DNA of 64,000 nt from Erwinia tasmaniensis Et1/99. Its GTDB lineage: Bacteria; Pseudomonadota; Gammaproteobacteria; Enterobacterales; Enterobacteriaceae. Both the position numbers and the translations under genes were made by a program. Below are positions 38,273-47,867 of this stretch, in pieces (within the stretch, counting starts at the first letter, position 1; each line of letters starts with the position of its first letter). The DNA lies in the NCBI RefSeq assembly GCF_000026185.1, contig NC_010694.1, positions 3,782,001-3,846,000 of the forward strand. The letters run 5' to 3'. The notes beneath the pieces were generated by a model. It had not been told where the DNA came from. It worked only from the letters and a program-made list of their open reading frames with translations, and ran no database searches.

Positions 38273-39280
38273 TTAAGCAACCTGCGCGCGCTGTACATAG
38301 GTGATTGCCAGTGCAACCGCCAGCACCAGCCCTTTGATAATATCCATCGCGTAATAGGGTACGGACAGCATCACCAGGCCATTTTGTAAAACGCCCAGAA
38401 TCACCGCCCCCAGCAGCGTTCCCAGCGCGTTAGGCTTGCCCGCTCCGGCGAGCGATAAACCGATCCAGGCAGCGGCAACGGCATCCATCAGATAGCCCCC
38501 TCCGGCATTGACCTGTGACGAACCGATACGCGAAGCCAGCAGGATGCCCCCAAGTCCGGCGAGCAGCGCCGATATCACATAGGCCAGCACGCGATAGCGC
38601 CGTGTACGGATGCCGGAAAGCCGCGCCGCTTCAGGGTTCCCACCGATGGCATACATGCGGCGGCCATGTTTGGTCAGCGACAGCAGTAGCTGTGCCACCA
38701 CCGTCACCACCAGCATAACGATAACGATGATCGGCACCTGTCCAAGCTGTGAAAATATCGCCGGGATCGTACCCTCGGCCATATCCCCACTCGGCAGCAC
38801 CATGTTCTCGGTAATCGACCCGCCATAGCTGTACGTCATCGCCACGCCCTGCACCACAAACAGGCTGGCCAGCGTGGCAAGCATGTCGGGGATCTTCAGC
38901 ACCACGATCATAAAAGCATTAAACAGACCAACCAGAGTACACAGCAGCAGGGTGAGGGCGATGGCCTGAGTCGGCCCGAAGCCGTACCAAACGAACAGCG
39001 AGATAACCAGCGAGTTAGCCAACGATGCGGTAGAGCCGACCGACAGGTCAAAGCCACCAATGGTCAGGGATATCGATACGCCTATCGCTATCACCGTTAC
39101 GATGGCAATCGAACGCAGAATATTGATGATGTTCGTGGGTTCAAGAAAGGTATCCGACGCGATGCCGAAGCCGCCGATCAGCGCGACGACCGTCAGTAAC
39201 ATCCCCCATTTATAGAGAAAATCATATATCTGATGCCGTGCGGACATTGCCGATTTCAGGGAAAGTTCTTTGCTGCTCAC
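38273..39280 (-). CDS. Sugar ABC transporter permease (RbsC/BPD_transp_2 family)
   Basis: A 335-residue inner-membrane permease with about eight to ten helices. ISLTIGGFDLSVGSTASLANSLV is the family signature, and GGNPEAARLSGI is the cytoplasmic coupling segment seen in RbsC/XylH relatives. The start overlaps the ATPase stop by 4 nt (ATGA). It acts with the adjacent ATPase and binding protein. Confidence 0.92.
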   Translation of the reverse strand: MSSKELSLKSAMSARHQIYDFLYKWGMLLTVVALIGGFGIASDTFLEPTNIINILRSIAIVTVIAIGVSISLTIGGFDLSVGSTASLANSLVISLFVWYGFGPTQAIALTLLLCTLVGLFNAFMIVVLKIPDMLATLASLFVVQGVAMTYSYGGSITENMVLPSGDMAEGTIPAIFSQLGQVPIIVIVMLVVTVVAQLLLSLTKHGRRMYAIGGNPEAARLSGIRTRRYRVLAYVISALLAGLGGILLASRIGSSQVNAGGGYLMDAVAAAWIGLSLAGAGKPNALGTLLGAVILGVLQNGLVMLSVPYYAMDIIKGLVLAVALAITYVQRAQVA

Positions 39281-40788
39281 GCAGGCGTTCCTCCGGTAGA
39301 ATAAAGTAAAAGCGTCTCTTCATCGGCGTCATCGGACGCGATTTCCGCGACAATCCGGCCATCCCACAGTACGCAGATGCGATCGCACAGGCCAATCAGC
39401 TCGGCAAACTCGCCCGAAGCATAGATCACGCCTTTACCGTTGCGAGCCAGCCCGTCAATCAGGCTGAACAGATCGGTTTTAGCCTTGATGTCCACGCCTT
39501 TGGTCGGTTCGTCAAAAATCAGGATATCCGCGTCGTTGCGCAGCCATTTGCCAATGGCGACTTTCTGTTGGTTACCCCCTGACAGGCTGCGCAGCATTTG
39601 CTTCGGCCCGGTGGTGCGAATGCCCAAGCGCACAATCACCTCCTCAGCCCAGCGCCACGCCTGACGATGACCAAACAGGCCCCAGCGTGAAAAGCTGTTA
39701 TCGGCGCTTACGCTAAGGTTCATCATCACCGATTCGGCAATAAAAATGCCCTCTTTGCGCCGTTCTTCCGGGATAAGCGCCATACGGTTTTCAACCGCAA
39801 CATGGGGGGAAGTGGGTTTCCACGGCTGGCCGTGCAGCTCGGCGTGCTGTACCCGGCTGCGGCTGGCACCAAACAGCGCCTTGCACAGCTCGGTTTTACC
39901 CGCACCGGCCAGCCCGGCGATACCGAGGATCTCGCCTTTGCGCAGGGTCAGGTTAATTTCCTTCAGCAGCCTCTCGTCGTGCAGCCCGACAACATGCAGT
40001 AGTTTTTCCGCGCCGAACGGCGGGCGTCGCGGCGGATAAATGTCGTCCAGCGGGTGACCGAGCATTTTTTCGATAATCTGTTCCCCACTCAGTCCCTGCA
40101 TCGGGCCACTCTCGACGCGCTCACCATCGCGTAGCACCGTCAGTCGGTCACAGATGGCTTTGATTTCGTGAATGCGGTGAGAAATAAACACCACGCCGAT
40201 CCCCTGATTTTGTAGCTGGCGCACCACGGCAAACAGTCTGGCGCTTTCATGCTGGTCAAGGGGAGCGGTGGGCTCATCGAGGATAAGAAAGCGGCAATGA
40301 TGCGACAGCGCGCGCGCCAGCAGGATCTGCTGCTTTTCGGCCAGCGAGCACCTATCCACCCGTTTCCGCACGTCTATATGCACGTCAAGCTGTGACAGTA
40401 GCGCCCGCGCCTGACGGCGCATCTCGCCCCAGCGGTAGAGCTGCCCGCCCTCGGCCAGCCGATCCAACATAATATTCTCTGCCACGCTCAGGCCGGATAC
40501 CAACGCCACATCCACCTCCTGCTGTACCAGGTGAATGCCCAGCTGCCTGGCATCACGCGGGTTACGGAGGGTTACCGGACGGCCGTCGAGCAGGATCTCT
40601 CCGCTATAGTGTTCATGCGCGCCAGAAAGCACCGCCATTAGCGTGGATTTCCCGGCACCGTTAGCCCCCATCAACGCATGTACAGAATGCCCCTCAAGGG
40701 TCAGATCGACGGATTTAAGCGCCGCAACATCGCCAAAGGAGAGGGAAATCTGGCGCATCTCAAGGCGATTGATCGCTGTCATGGGCAT
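39277..40788 (-). CDS. Sugar ABC transporter ATP-binding protein (RbsA-like, two ATPase domains)
   Basis: About 503 residues with two fused ABC domains. The first has Walker A GANGAGKST, degenerate signature CSLAEKQQILLARAL and Walker B LILDEPTAPLD. The second has the altered P-loop GLAGAGKTEL, signature LSGGNQQKVAIGKWL and ILIFDEPTKGVD. This asymmetry is normal for the RbsA/MglA class. The start is set at 40788, giving the usual length; longer upstream frames lack family sequence. No regulator gene is adjacent. Confidence 0.9.
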   Translation of the reverse strand: MPMTAINRLEMRQISLSFGDVAALKSVDLTLEGHSVHALMGANGAGKSTLMAVLSGAHEHYSGEILLDGRPVTLRNPRDARQLGIHLVQQEVDVALVSGLSVAENIMLDRLAEGGQLYRWGEMRRQARALLSQLDVHIDVRKRVDRCSLAEKQQILLARALSHHCRFLILDEPTAPLDQHESARLFAVVRQLQNQGIGVVFISHRIHEIKAICDRLTVLRDGERVESGPMQGLSGEQIIEKMLGHPLDDIYPPRRPPFGAEKLLHVVGLHDERLLKEINLTLRKGEILGIAGLAGAGKTELCKALFGASRSRVQHAELHGQPWKPTSPHVAVENRMALIPEERRKEGIFIAESVMMNLSVSADNSFSRWGLFGHRQAWRWAEEVIVRLGIRTTGPKQMLRSLSGGNQQKVAIGKWLRNDADILIFDEPTKGVDIKAKTDLFSLIDGLARNGKGVIYASGEFAELIGLCDRICVLWDGRIVAEIASDDADEETLLLYSTGGTPA

Positions 40789-41057
40789 GTTTTCTCTGGC
40801 TAAAAAAAGGGCACGAAGTGCATTTTTCATTGGATTGTTACGGCAGGCAACAACCGAAAAGACATAAGCTAGCACAAAGTTATCTTAGCCATCCAGATGT
40901 CCATAAATTACAGCCTTTAGCGCTGGGGCCTGGTCTTTTACCAGTAGATAGCAGCGGGATAACGTCGATAACAGGTTGGTTGTGCTGTTGCGTGGCACGC
41001 TACGGGTGCGAAGGTCACGAGGATCGGCCGGGAGGCTAGTTTTCCGGGTTAGCAGGC

Positions 41058-41086
41058 AAAAAAAACCGGCGAACGGGTCGCCGGTT
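41058..41086 (-). terminator. Rho-independent terminator of sodA
   Basis: Stem AACCGGCGA-ACGGG-TCGCCGGTT, followed on the minus strand by eight T residues, 17 nt after the sodA stop. Confidence 0.92.
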
Positions 41087-41102
41087 ATTGCCGTGGATGG
41101 GG

Positions 41103-41720
41103 TTATTTAGCGGCGGCGAAGTTCGCTGCTGCCTGATCCCAGTTCACCACGTCCCAGAAAGCCTTGATATAGTCAGGGCGTTTATTCTGATATTTCAGGT
41201 AGTAAGCATGTTCCCACACGTCCAGACCAACGATCGGAGTGCCGGATGCGCCAGAAATGGCCTCTCCCATCAGCGGGCTGTCCTGGTTAGCGGTAGAAAC
41301 CACCGCCAGCTTATCGCCTTTTTTCACCAGCCACGCCCAGCCGGAACCGAAACGGGTGGTTGCTGCTTTTTCGAATTCTGCTTTGAAAGCGTCAACGCTA
41401 CCGAAATCTTTCTCGATGGCTGCTTTCAGATCGCCACCCAGAGAGGTGCCGGTTTTCAAACCTTTCCAGAAGAAGCTGTGATTAGCGTGGCCGCCCGCGT
41501 TATTACGCAGTGGGCCTTTCTTGTCAGCCGGCAGCTGGTCAAGTTTAGCAATCAGCTCTTCAACCGGCAGGTTGGCGAACTCTGTTCCTTCCAGCGCGGC
41601 ATTGGCGTTATTCACATAGGCCTGGTGGTGTTTGGTGTGATGGATTTCCATCGTCTGCTTGTCGAAATGAGGTTCCAGTGCGTCATAGGCATAAGGCAGG
41701 GATGGTAGTGTATAGCTCAT
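41103..41720 (-). CDS. sodA: Superoxide dismutase [Mn]
   Basis: A 205-residue cytoplasmic manganese superoxide dismutase, nearly identical in layout to E. coli SodA. The start region [31 protein letters not shown] holds the first His ligand. [15 protein letters not shown] and [15 protein letters not shown] hold the remaining His/Asp ligands. The second ATG (41720) is chosen because GGAG lies 8 nt before it; the ATG at 41729 is directly against the GGAG. Its terminator is clear. Upstream (41721-41923) holds its promoter, with TATAAT at 41790-41795. Confidence 0.97.
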   Translation of the reverse strand: MSYTLPSLPYAYDALEPHFDKQTMEIHHTKHHQAYVNNANAALEGTEFANLPVEELIAKLDQLPADKKGPLRNNAGGHANHSFFWKGLKTGTSLGGDLKAAIEKDFGSVDAFKAEFEKAATTRFGSGWAWLVKKGDKLAVVSTANQDSPLMGEAISGASGTPIVGLDVWEHAYYLKYQNKRPDYIKAFWDVVNWDQAAANFAAAK

Positions 41721-41923
41721 ATTATTCATCTCCAGTCATGTAGGGCGGCGCTGCAAATTGTTGTTTAGCGCCACGTAAGCAGTCAAATCATTATAGTTAA
41801 ATAAACCCCCGGTAAAAGGGTTATCAATGCCCCGACGTTTATGAGGGTATCTGTGACAATCCATGCCGTAACGCCGTTATCACGTTTACCCATCGGAATA
41901 TCTCTAAATGATCTAAGACGCTT

Positions 41924-43264
41924 TTAACGATGCAGAGCCGCCAGCGACCTGTCGAGTGCCCCCACCAGCCAGTCGATATCGCTTTCCTGGAACGCCAGAG
42001 GCGGGCGCAGTTTCAGCACATTGCCGTACGGGCCGGCGACCGAGGTCAGCACGCGGTTTTCGCGCAGCATTTCGGTGACATCCAGCGCCAGCTGCTTGTC
42101 CGGCGTCCTGCTGGCCTTGTCTTTCACCAGCTCGAAACCAATAAACAGGCCGGAACCGCGCACATCGCCCACGCATTCATATTTCTCTTTCAGCGTGGTC
42201 AGTTCTGACAGGAGTTTCGCCCCGACAACCCGGCTGTGCGCCTGGAGATCTTCTTCTTTAATGACTTTCAACACCGCCTGCGCGGCCGCCATCGCCACCG
42301 GATTGCCGCCGAAGGTATTGAAGTAAGGAATATCATCGCTGAATGCGGCCAGCACATGGCTTTTTGCCAGCAGCCCGGACACGGGAATGCCATTTCCCAT
42401 CGGCTTGCCGGTGGTGATGATATCCGGCACCACATCATGTCGGGCAAAACCCCAGAACGCTTCGCCGGTGCGGGCAAAGCCGGGCTGTACCTCATCGGCA
42501 ATAAAAATGCCGCCGTTACGATGCACCACGTCGATAGCCTGCTGAAGGAACCCTTTAGGCCCCGGCAGCACGCCGTCAGAGGAGAAAATAGAATCGGCGA
42601 GGAAACCGGCAAATTTAATACCGTGCGCGGCCATATCATCGATCTGCTGCTGGATCCGTTCGGCAAACCAGGCGCCGAGATCCGGTGCATCAACGCGGTA
42701 GCGATCCGGGGGCGGCACCAGACGCGTGGTGGCGGCCAGCGGCTGCCCGCTGCCCAGTGCCGGAGACACGCCGGAGGTCAGGTCGCTGGTGCCGTGATAA
42801 GACTCCTGGGTGACGATTATCCCGCTGCCGCCGCTGAAAGCCCGCGCCACGCGGATCGCCAGGTCATTGGCCTCAGACCCGGTACACATGTACATTGCGC
42901 GGTCGATCTCCGCCGGTGCGGTGGCCAGCAGCTGTTCAGAGTAGTCGAGGATCGTTTCGTGCAGATAGCGGGTGTGGGTGTTCAGCTGATTCATCTGCTG
43001 GCACACCGCATCAATCACCGCCGGATGACAGTGACCAACACTGGCAACGTTGTTATACACATCAAGGTATTTTTCCCCCGCGGCATCCCACAGATACTGG
43101 CCCTTACCCCGTACCAGGTGAACCGGTTTACGATAGAACAGGCGATAGGACTCTCCCAGCACCTTGCTGCGTTTGTCCGTCAGCTTACGCACGTCAGCGC
43201 TCAGACCTTCGGCATGCTCGGCGCGGAAACTGTTGGTATCCATGATGGTAGAACGTGTGGCCAT
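41924..43264 (-). CDS. Class III pyridoxal-phosphate aminotransferase
   Basis: A 446-residue aminotransferase. NNVASVGHCHPAVIDAVCQQ, YMCTGSEANDLAIRVAR and the PLP lysine region PDIITTGKPMGNGIPVSG place it in the AGT2/ethanolamine-phosphate phospholyase/beta-alanine-type branch of class III. GGGAG precedes the ATG at 43264. The divergent DeoR-type gene probably regulates it, so it is likely an inducible catabolic enzyme. The amine or amino acid substrate is not known. Confidence 0.85.
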   Translation of the reverse strand: MATRSTIMDTNSFRAEHAEGLSADVRKLTDKRSKVLGESYRLFYRKPVHLVRGKGQYLWDAAGEKYLDVYNNVASVGHCHPAVIDAVCQQMNQLNTHTRYLHETILDYSEQLLATAPAEIDRAMYMCTGSEANDLAIRVARAFSGGSGIIVTQESYHGTSDLTSGVSPALGSGQPLAATTRLVPPPDRYRVDAPDLGAWFAERIQQQIDDMAAHGIKFAGFLADSIFSSDGVLPGPKGFLQQAIDVVHRNGGIFIADEVQPGFARTGEAFWGFARHDVVPDIITTGKPMGNGIPVSGLLAKSHVLAAFSDDIPYFNTFGGNPVAMAAAQAVLKVIKEEDLQAHSRVVGAKLLSELTTLKEKYECVGDVRGSGLFIGFELVKDKASRTPDKQLALDVTEMLRENRVLTSVAGPYGNVLKLRPPLAFQESDIDWLVGALDRSLAALHR

Positions 43265-43355
43265 GATCACTCCCGTTGCAAAATTGAGGTTCGCCTGGCG
43301 GCAGGCAGTCAGCACTGTTTCACTCCATCATGGCAAATTTTTAGACAAAAGCAAC

Positions 43356-43383
43356 AAAATACACAAACACAATAAAATACACA
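43356..43383. promoter_or_regulatory. Direct repeats between the aminotransferase and DeoR-type genes
   Basis: AAAATACACA occurs at 43356-43365 and 43374-43383, one and a half to two helical turns apart (18 nt), in the divergent promoter region. This is the kind of repeated site used by DeoR-family repressors. Binding is inferred. Confidence 0.45.
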
Positions 43384-43444
43384 TGCAGAGCCGCGAATAG
43401 TCGGTTAGGCTAGGGCAGTGAGTTAGGGTCAGGAAATCAGAATA

Positions 43445-44221
43445 ATGTTGCAGGAAACACGCTTACACCGCATCCGGGCGCTGCTCAGTACCTTCAGCCG
43501 GATCGGTACCGAACAAATTATCAAAGAGCTGGGCATTTCGCGGGAAACCGCCCGGCGCGATATTATTGAACTGGAAGCTCAGGGGCTGGCTAAACGTGTC
43601 CACGGCGGGCTGGTCGCGCTGGACACCGCACCTGAACCTCCGCTCAGGGTGCGCAGCACGGTAATGGCGAAAGAGAAACGGGCCGTTGCCCGCGCCGCTG
43701 CACAGCTATTGCTGCCCGGTCAGACCGTATTTCTTGATGCCGGCAGTACCACCACCATGCTGGCCGAAGAGCTGCGTACGATGTCTGGCCTGACGGTCAT
43801 CACCAACAGCCTGAATGCCGCATTACAGCTCTCTGCGGCGGAAGAGCATGAAACGCTGAACAATCAGGTGATCCTGCTGGGAGGAAGCCTGCAGGCCGGC
43901 GCGCAGGAAACGCGCGGAGAACTGACCGTTGGTGAGATTTTTCGCTATCGCGCCGATGTGGCGCTGCTTTCTCCCGTCGGAATTGAGCAAAACTTCGGGG
44001 CCAGCAGCTTCCATCCTCATGAAGCCGCCATTGCCGGTGCGATGGCCCGCCAGGCCAGCCGTCTGATCCTGTTAGCGGATCACAGCAAACTCGGCGTCAG
44101 CAGCCGAATGAATTACGCCAGCATCCGCCAGGTCAGCACGCTGGTGACCGACCGGGGTGCCGCTGCGCTATCGGCTTTTTTGGCCCTGGAGCAGGTTGTG
44201 CCGCAGGTGATCCTCGCCTAA
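43445..44221 (+). CDS. DeoR-family transcriptional regulator
   Basis: A 258-residue repressor. The N-terminal DeoR HTH reads [40 protein letters not shown] sugar-phosphate-isomerase-like ligand domain follows ([30 protein letters not shown]). It is divergent from the class III aminotransferase and its 3' end overlaps fdhD by 4 nt. Its probable target is the aminotransferase gene. Confidence 0.9.
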   Translation: MLQETRLHRIRALLSTFSRIGTEQIIKELGISRETARRDIIELEAQGLAKRVHGGLVALDTAPEPPLRVRSTVMAKEKRAVARAAAQLLLPGQTVFLDAGSTTTMLAEELRTMSGLTVITNSLNAALQLSAAEEHETLNNQVILLGGSLQAGAQETRGELTVGEIFRYRADVALLSPVGIEQNFGASSFHPHEAAIAGAMARQASRLILLADHSKLGVSSRMNYASIRQVSTLVTDRGAAALSAFLALEQVVPQVILA

Positions 44222-45048
44222 TTCAGCCGCTGCGGATGGGTGTAAACCGTTGCACGCCCCGGTTTGCTGAAGCCCACCAGCGTCACATTACTGGATTCTG
44301 CCACGTCTACCGCCAGACGCGTGGCGGCAGAAACGGCAAACAGGATCTCCACCCCACACATGGCGGCTTTCTGCACCATCTCATAGCTGGCGCGGCTGGA
44401 AACCAGCAGGGCACCGTCTGCCGTGGCCCATTCGGCCTGGCTGCGAACGCCGAGCAGCTTATCCAGCGCCACATGACGGCCAACATCTTCGCAGCCGGCG
44501 CGCAGCTGCCCGTCCGGATCTATCCATGCCGCCGCATGGGTACAACCGGTTAACTGCCCTACCGGCTGGAAATCCTTTAGCTGGTGCAGCGCGCTGTCCA
44601 GCTGATTAAGATCGAAACGCTGGGTAAACGGCAGCGGCCGCAGCGGCTTGCCGATCTCTGCCAGCTGTTCCACGCCACAAACCCCGCACCCGGTGCGCCC
44701 GGCCATTGACCGCCGCCGTTCCTTTAACGCCATGAAACGACGGCTGGATAGCTCAATCTGGATTTCAATACCGTTGCAGACCGGCACGATATCCATCGAG
44801 AAAATATCACCAGGCACCGCGATAATCCCTTCCGACAGCGAAAAACCGACGGCAAAGGCGGCCAAATCCTTCGGCGTGGCCATCATTACGACATGAGAAA
44901 TACCGTTGTAGACCAGCGCGACCGGCACTTCTTCCGCCAGCCAGTCCGGTTGCGCCTGCTGCCGCGCATCACGCTGCCACACCATCGTCTGCCGCGCGCC
45001 GACGGGTTTTTCACCCTGATTTTCAATGTCGTGCGGTTTATCATTCAC
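44218..45048 (-). CDS. fdhD: Formate dehydrogenase sulfurtransferase FdhD
   Basis: A 276-residue protein that passes sulfur from IscS to the molybdenum cofactor of formate dehydrogenase. The essential CGVC motif is at C121 and C124, the same positions as in E. coli. [28 protein letters not shown] and [13 protein letters not shown] are family signatures. In E. coli fdhD is separated from fdhE by fdoGHI; here fdhE follows divergently after 406 nt and no formate dehydrogenase genes lie between. Confidence 0.96.
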   Translation of the reverse strand: MNDKPHDIENQGEKPVGARQTMVWQRDARQQAQPDWLAEEVPVALVYNGISHVVMMATPKDLAAFAVGFSLSEGIIAVPGDIFSMDIVPVCNGIEIQIELSSRRFMALKERRRSMAGRTGCGVCGVEQLAEIGKPLRPLPFTQRFDLNQLDSALHQLKDFQPVGQLTGCTHAAAWIDPDGQLRAGCEDVGRHVALDKLLGVRSQAEWATADGALLVSSRASYEMVQKAAMCGVEILFAVSAATRLAVDVAESSNVTLVGFSKPGRATVYTHPQRLN

Positions 45049-45454
45049 GCAATATCTCTCATCCTGTGCGCCACAGATCGCCGTGGCTTAGCTGTTAACC
45101 TGGGCGCGTAAAAGCGCCTTTTCTCAATTGTGAACCTCCGAGGCCCAGGCCGCAAAAGTTATTCAGCGATATCCATTCGGCACGGTTATTGTGCCCTTTG
45201 CTGGCAAAAAAAGGATAAGGATAAGGCGCGGAGAGAAGGGGGAGATTCAGTAAAACGCGGCATTCGTCGCCGTCGGGGCTACCATATCAAACTGAAGCGC
45301 GTATTCTTATTAACGGCTGTCCGTTTCATCACGCGATCTGGCTCGCGCTCCCAGCAGGACGATTTCCTGCCGGAAAAAATAAAACGCCGCTGCCCGATAT
45401 TTGCGCAGCGTAAATGCACGGCAAAAAGAGATAAACAACCGAAAAAGGTCTCTG
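45049..45454. other. Intergenic region between fdhD and fdhE
   Basis: 406 nt between divergent genes, where E. coli has fdoGHI. No remnant of fdoG, fdoH or fdoI was recognised in any frame. An A-rich stretch around 45208-45240 and a GC-rich region follow. It probably holds two promoters. Confidence 0.6.
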
Positions 45455-46360
45455 ATGACGATTCTTATTATCCCGCAGGACCCGTCGGAGAACGGCAACC
45501 CGGCGGTGGACACCATACCGCCGTTGCTTTTCCCCCGTCTGAAAAATTCTTACAGCCGCCGTGCCGCGCGTCTTCGCCAGCTGGCGGCAAAAAATCCATT
45601 GGGCGACTATCTGCGTTTTGCTGCGGTCATTGCCAGCGCGCAGGAGATCGTACTGTATGACCACCCGCTGCGGATGGATCCGCGCGCTCGCCTGGAAGAA
45701 AGCGCTCGCTCCGGCAGGCCGCCGCTTGATATCAACACCCTGCCGCGCGATGCGCACTGGCAACGGCTGCTGCATTCACTGATTGCCGAGCTGAAGCCTG
45801 ACATGAGCGGCCAGGCGCTTTCAGTGCTGGAAAACCTGGAGAAATCTTCATCTGTCGAGCTGGAAGCGATGGCCGGCGCGCTGTTTTCCAATGAGTTTTC
45901 CCAGGTCAGCAGTGATAAAGCCCCGTTTATCTGGGCCGCTTTGTCGATCTATTGGGCGCAGATGGCGGCGCTGATCCCAGGAAAGGCGTATGTAAAGGCC
46001 GGTGAACAGCGCCAGTTCTGCCCGGTATGTGGCAGCGTGCCGGTCTCCAGCATGATACATGTGGACGGCGTGCGTTACCTGCACTGCAATCTGTGCGAAA
46101 GCGAGTGGCATGTGGCGGACGCAAAATGCAGTAACTGCGAACAGACGCGCGATCTTCACCACTGGTCGCTTGATAGCGCGGCGGTTAAGGCTGAAAGCTG
46201 CGGTGACTGCGGCACCTGGCTGAAACGGCTGTATCAGGAAAAGGATCCGGCGGTCGAGGCGGTGGCTGATGACCTGGCAACGCTTATCCTTGATGCGCGC
46301 ATGGAGCAGGAAGGATTTGCCCGCAGCAGTTTGAATCCTTTTTTATTCCCGGGAGAGTGA
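45455..46360 (+). CDS. fdhE: Formate dehydrogenase accessory protein FdhE
   Basis: A 301-residue iron-binding rubredoxin-like protein needed for formate dehydrogenase activity in E. coli (309 residues). Four Cys pairs are visible: [22 protein letters not shown] and CGDCGTW. The ATG at 45455 matches the family start ([13 protein letters not shown]). It is followed after 3 nt by yibF, likely in the same transcript. Confidence 0.94.
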   Translation: MTILIIPQDPSENGNPAVDTIPPLLFPRLKNSYSRRAARLRQLAAKNPLGDYLRFAAVIASAQEIVLYDHPLRMDPRARLEESARSGRPPLDINTLPRDAHWQRLLHSLIAELKPDMSGQALSVLENLEKSSSVELEAMAGALFSNEFSQVSSDKAPFIWAALSIYWAQMAALIPGKAYVKAGEQRQFCPVCGSVPVSSMIHVDGVRYLHCNLCESEWHVADAKCSNCEQTRDLHHWSLDSAAVKAESCGDCGTWLKRLYQEKDPAVEAVADDLATLILDARMEQEGFARSSLNPFLFPGE

Positions 46361-46363
46361 AAG

Positions 46364-46975
46364 ATGAAGCTAATAGGCACCTATACCAGCCCGTACGTTC
46401 GCAAAATTTCGGTGCTGCTGCTGGAAAAAGGGATAGCGTTTGAATTTGTTAACCAGTCTCCGTGGCTGGAAGAAAGCCAGGTCACAGACTACACGCCGTT
46501 AGGAAAAGTGCCGGCGCTGGTTACCGATGCGGGCGCAACCTGGTACAACTCGTCGATTATCGCCGCCTGGCTGGAGCTGCATCATCCCAATCCTGCCTTT
46601 CTGCCTGCCGATCCTCATTTGGCGCTGGCGGTGCGTCAGCTGGAAACGCTGGCCGATGGAGTATGCGATGCGGCGCTGCTTATCGTGCGGGAACAGCAAA
46701 AAGCCCCCGGCCAACGCTGCACGGACGAAATGCAGCGCCAGCGCGATAAAATCAGGCGCGGGCTGGACGCGCTGGAAGCCGCGGCCGTCGAGGGAAAAGG
46801 ATTGAACGGCGCGCAGATCACCCTGGCGGATATCGCCACCGTCTGCACCCTGGGCTACCTCAATTTTCGTAGAGTGGCACCCAGCTGGTGCGTCGATCGT
46901 CCGCAGCTGGTCGCGCTGGCAACAACCCTGTTTCAGCGTGACAGCTTTGCGCGTACCGAGCCGCCTGCCGGCTGA
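46364..46975 (+). CDS. yibF: Glutathione S-transferase-like protein YibF
   Basis: A 203-residue two-domain GST. The thioredoxin-fold N-terminus is LIGTYTSPYVRKISVLLLEKGIAFEF with the cis-Pro region GKVPALVTDAG. The C-terminal helical domain contains LGYLNFRRVAPSWCVDRPQLV, shared with E. coli YibF (202 residues). The physiological substrate is unknown. Confidence 0.93.
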   Translation: MKLIGTYTSPYVRKISVLLLEKGIAFEFVNQSPWLEESQVTDYTPLGKVPALVTDAGATWYNSSIIAAWLELHHPNPAFLPADPHLALAVRQLETLADGVCDAALLIVREQQKAPGQRCTDEMQRQRDKIRRGLDALEAAAVEGKGLNGAQITLADIATVCTLGYLNFRRVAPSWCVDRPQLVALATTLFQRDSFARTEPPAG

Positions 46976-47007
46976 ATTCATGTACGACAGCGACAGGAGG
47001 GACGAAC

Positions 47008-47580
47008 ATGCAACGCTGCGGCTGGGTGTCTGACGATCCGCTATATATTGCCTACCACGATAACGAATGGGGCGTGCCCCATACCGACAGGCAGGCACTC
47101 TTTGAAATGATCTGCCTTGAAGGCCAGGTCGCCGGGCTCTCCTGGCTCACGGTGCTGAAAAAACGCGAGCACTACCGCCGCCTGTTTCATCATTTTGACG
47201 TGCAGGCGGTAGCAAAAATGGATGAGGCGGATATCGACAGGCTGATGCAGGAACGTGCGATTATCCGCCACCGCGGTAAAATCAGCGCAATTATCGCTAA
47301 TGCCCGCGCTCTGCTGGCAATGGAAGCGGCTGGAGAACCCTTTACGGCATTTATCTGGGGCTTCGTCGACCATCAGCCACAAATCGGCCGTTTCAATGAC
47401 GCTCATAGCACGCCGACCACCAGCGCTGCTTCCGATGCCATGTCAAAAGCATTGAAAAAACGCGGCTTCAAATTTGTCGGCTCCGTCACCTGCTACTCGT
47501 TTATGCAGGCCTGCGGGCTGCTTTGTGAGCATGTTACCGGCTGTTTTTGCCATCCCGATAATAAAAGTCGCCTTTGGTAA
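47008..47580 (+). CDS. tag: DNA-3-methyladenine glycosylase I
   Basis: A 190-residue constitutive DNA repair enzyme that excises 3-methyladenine. Zinc ligands C4 and H17 are seen in RCGWVSDDPLYIAYHDNEWG, with the C-terminal His/Cys in CEHVTGCFCHP. GLSWLTVLKKREHYR is a family signature. A strong AGGAGG precedes the ATG. The gap 47581-47867 holds no recognised gene. Confidence 0.97.
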   Translation: MQRCGWVSDDPLYIAYHDNEWGVPHTDRQALFEMICLEGQVAGLSWLTVLKKREHYRRLFHHFDVQAVAKMDEADIDRLMQERAIIRHRGKISAIIANARALLAMEAAGEPFTAFIWGFVDHQPQIGRFNDAHSTPTTSAASDAMSKALKKRGFKFVGSVTCYSFMQACGLLCEHVTGCFCHPDNKSRLW

Positions 47581-47867
47581 CACATTTTAGAGTGGGCCAG
47601 GCCAATTTCTCCGGGGTTTTGCACCCTGGTCCTCGCGTTTACTGGTAAGGTGTCCGCCCGCCGTTGTGAAAGAAAATGCCTATCAATAAAACAACATTCT
47701 TGCGGAAAAAGCGCGGCGGGAAAAATCACTATTGATGTAGAAAGGTCATGCTGGACAACCATAAGTGAAGATATCTGTGGCTTTCCATGCCAGTGATATT
47801 GAGCCGGAACCTGACCTGACGCGGCAGTTATGATAGCCTTTACCGATGATTAACCCCTGGGAGCAAC

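Noticed and set aside
42236..43375. 379-codon plus-strand frame opposite the class III aminotransferase gene
   Set aside because: It mirrors the aminotransferase codons, is His/Arg-rich with no domain, and runs across the real divergent promoter.
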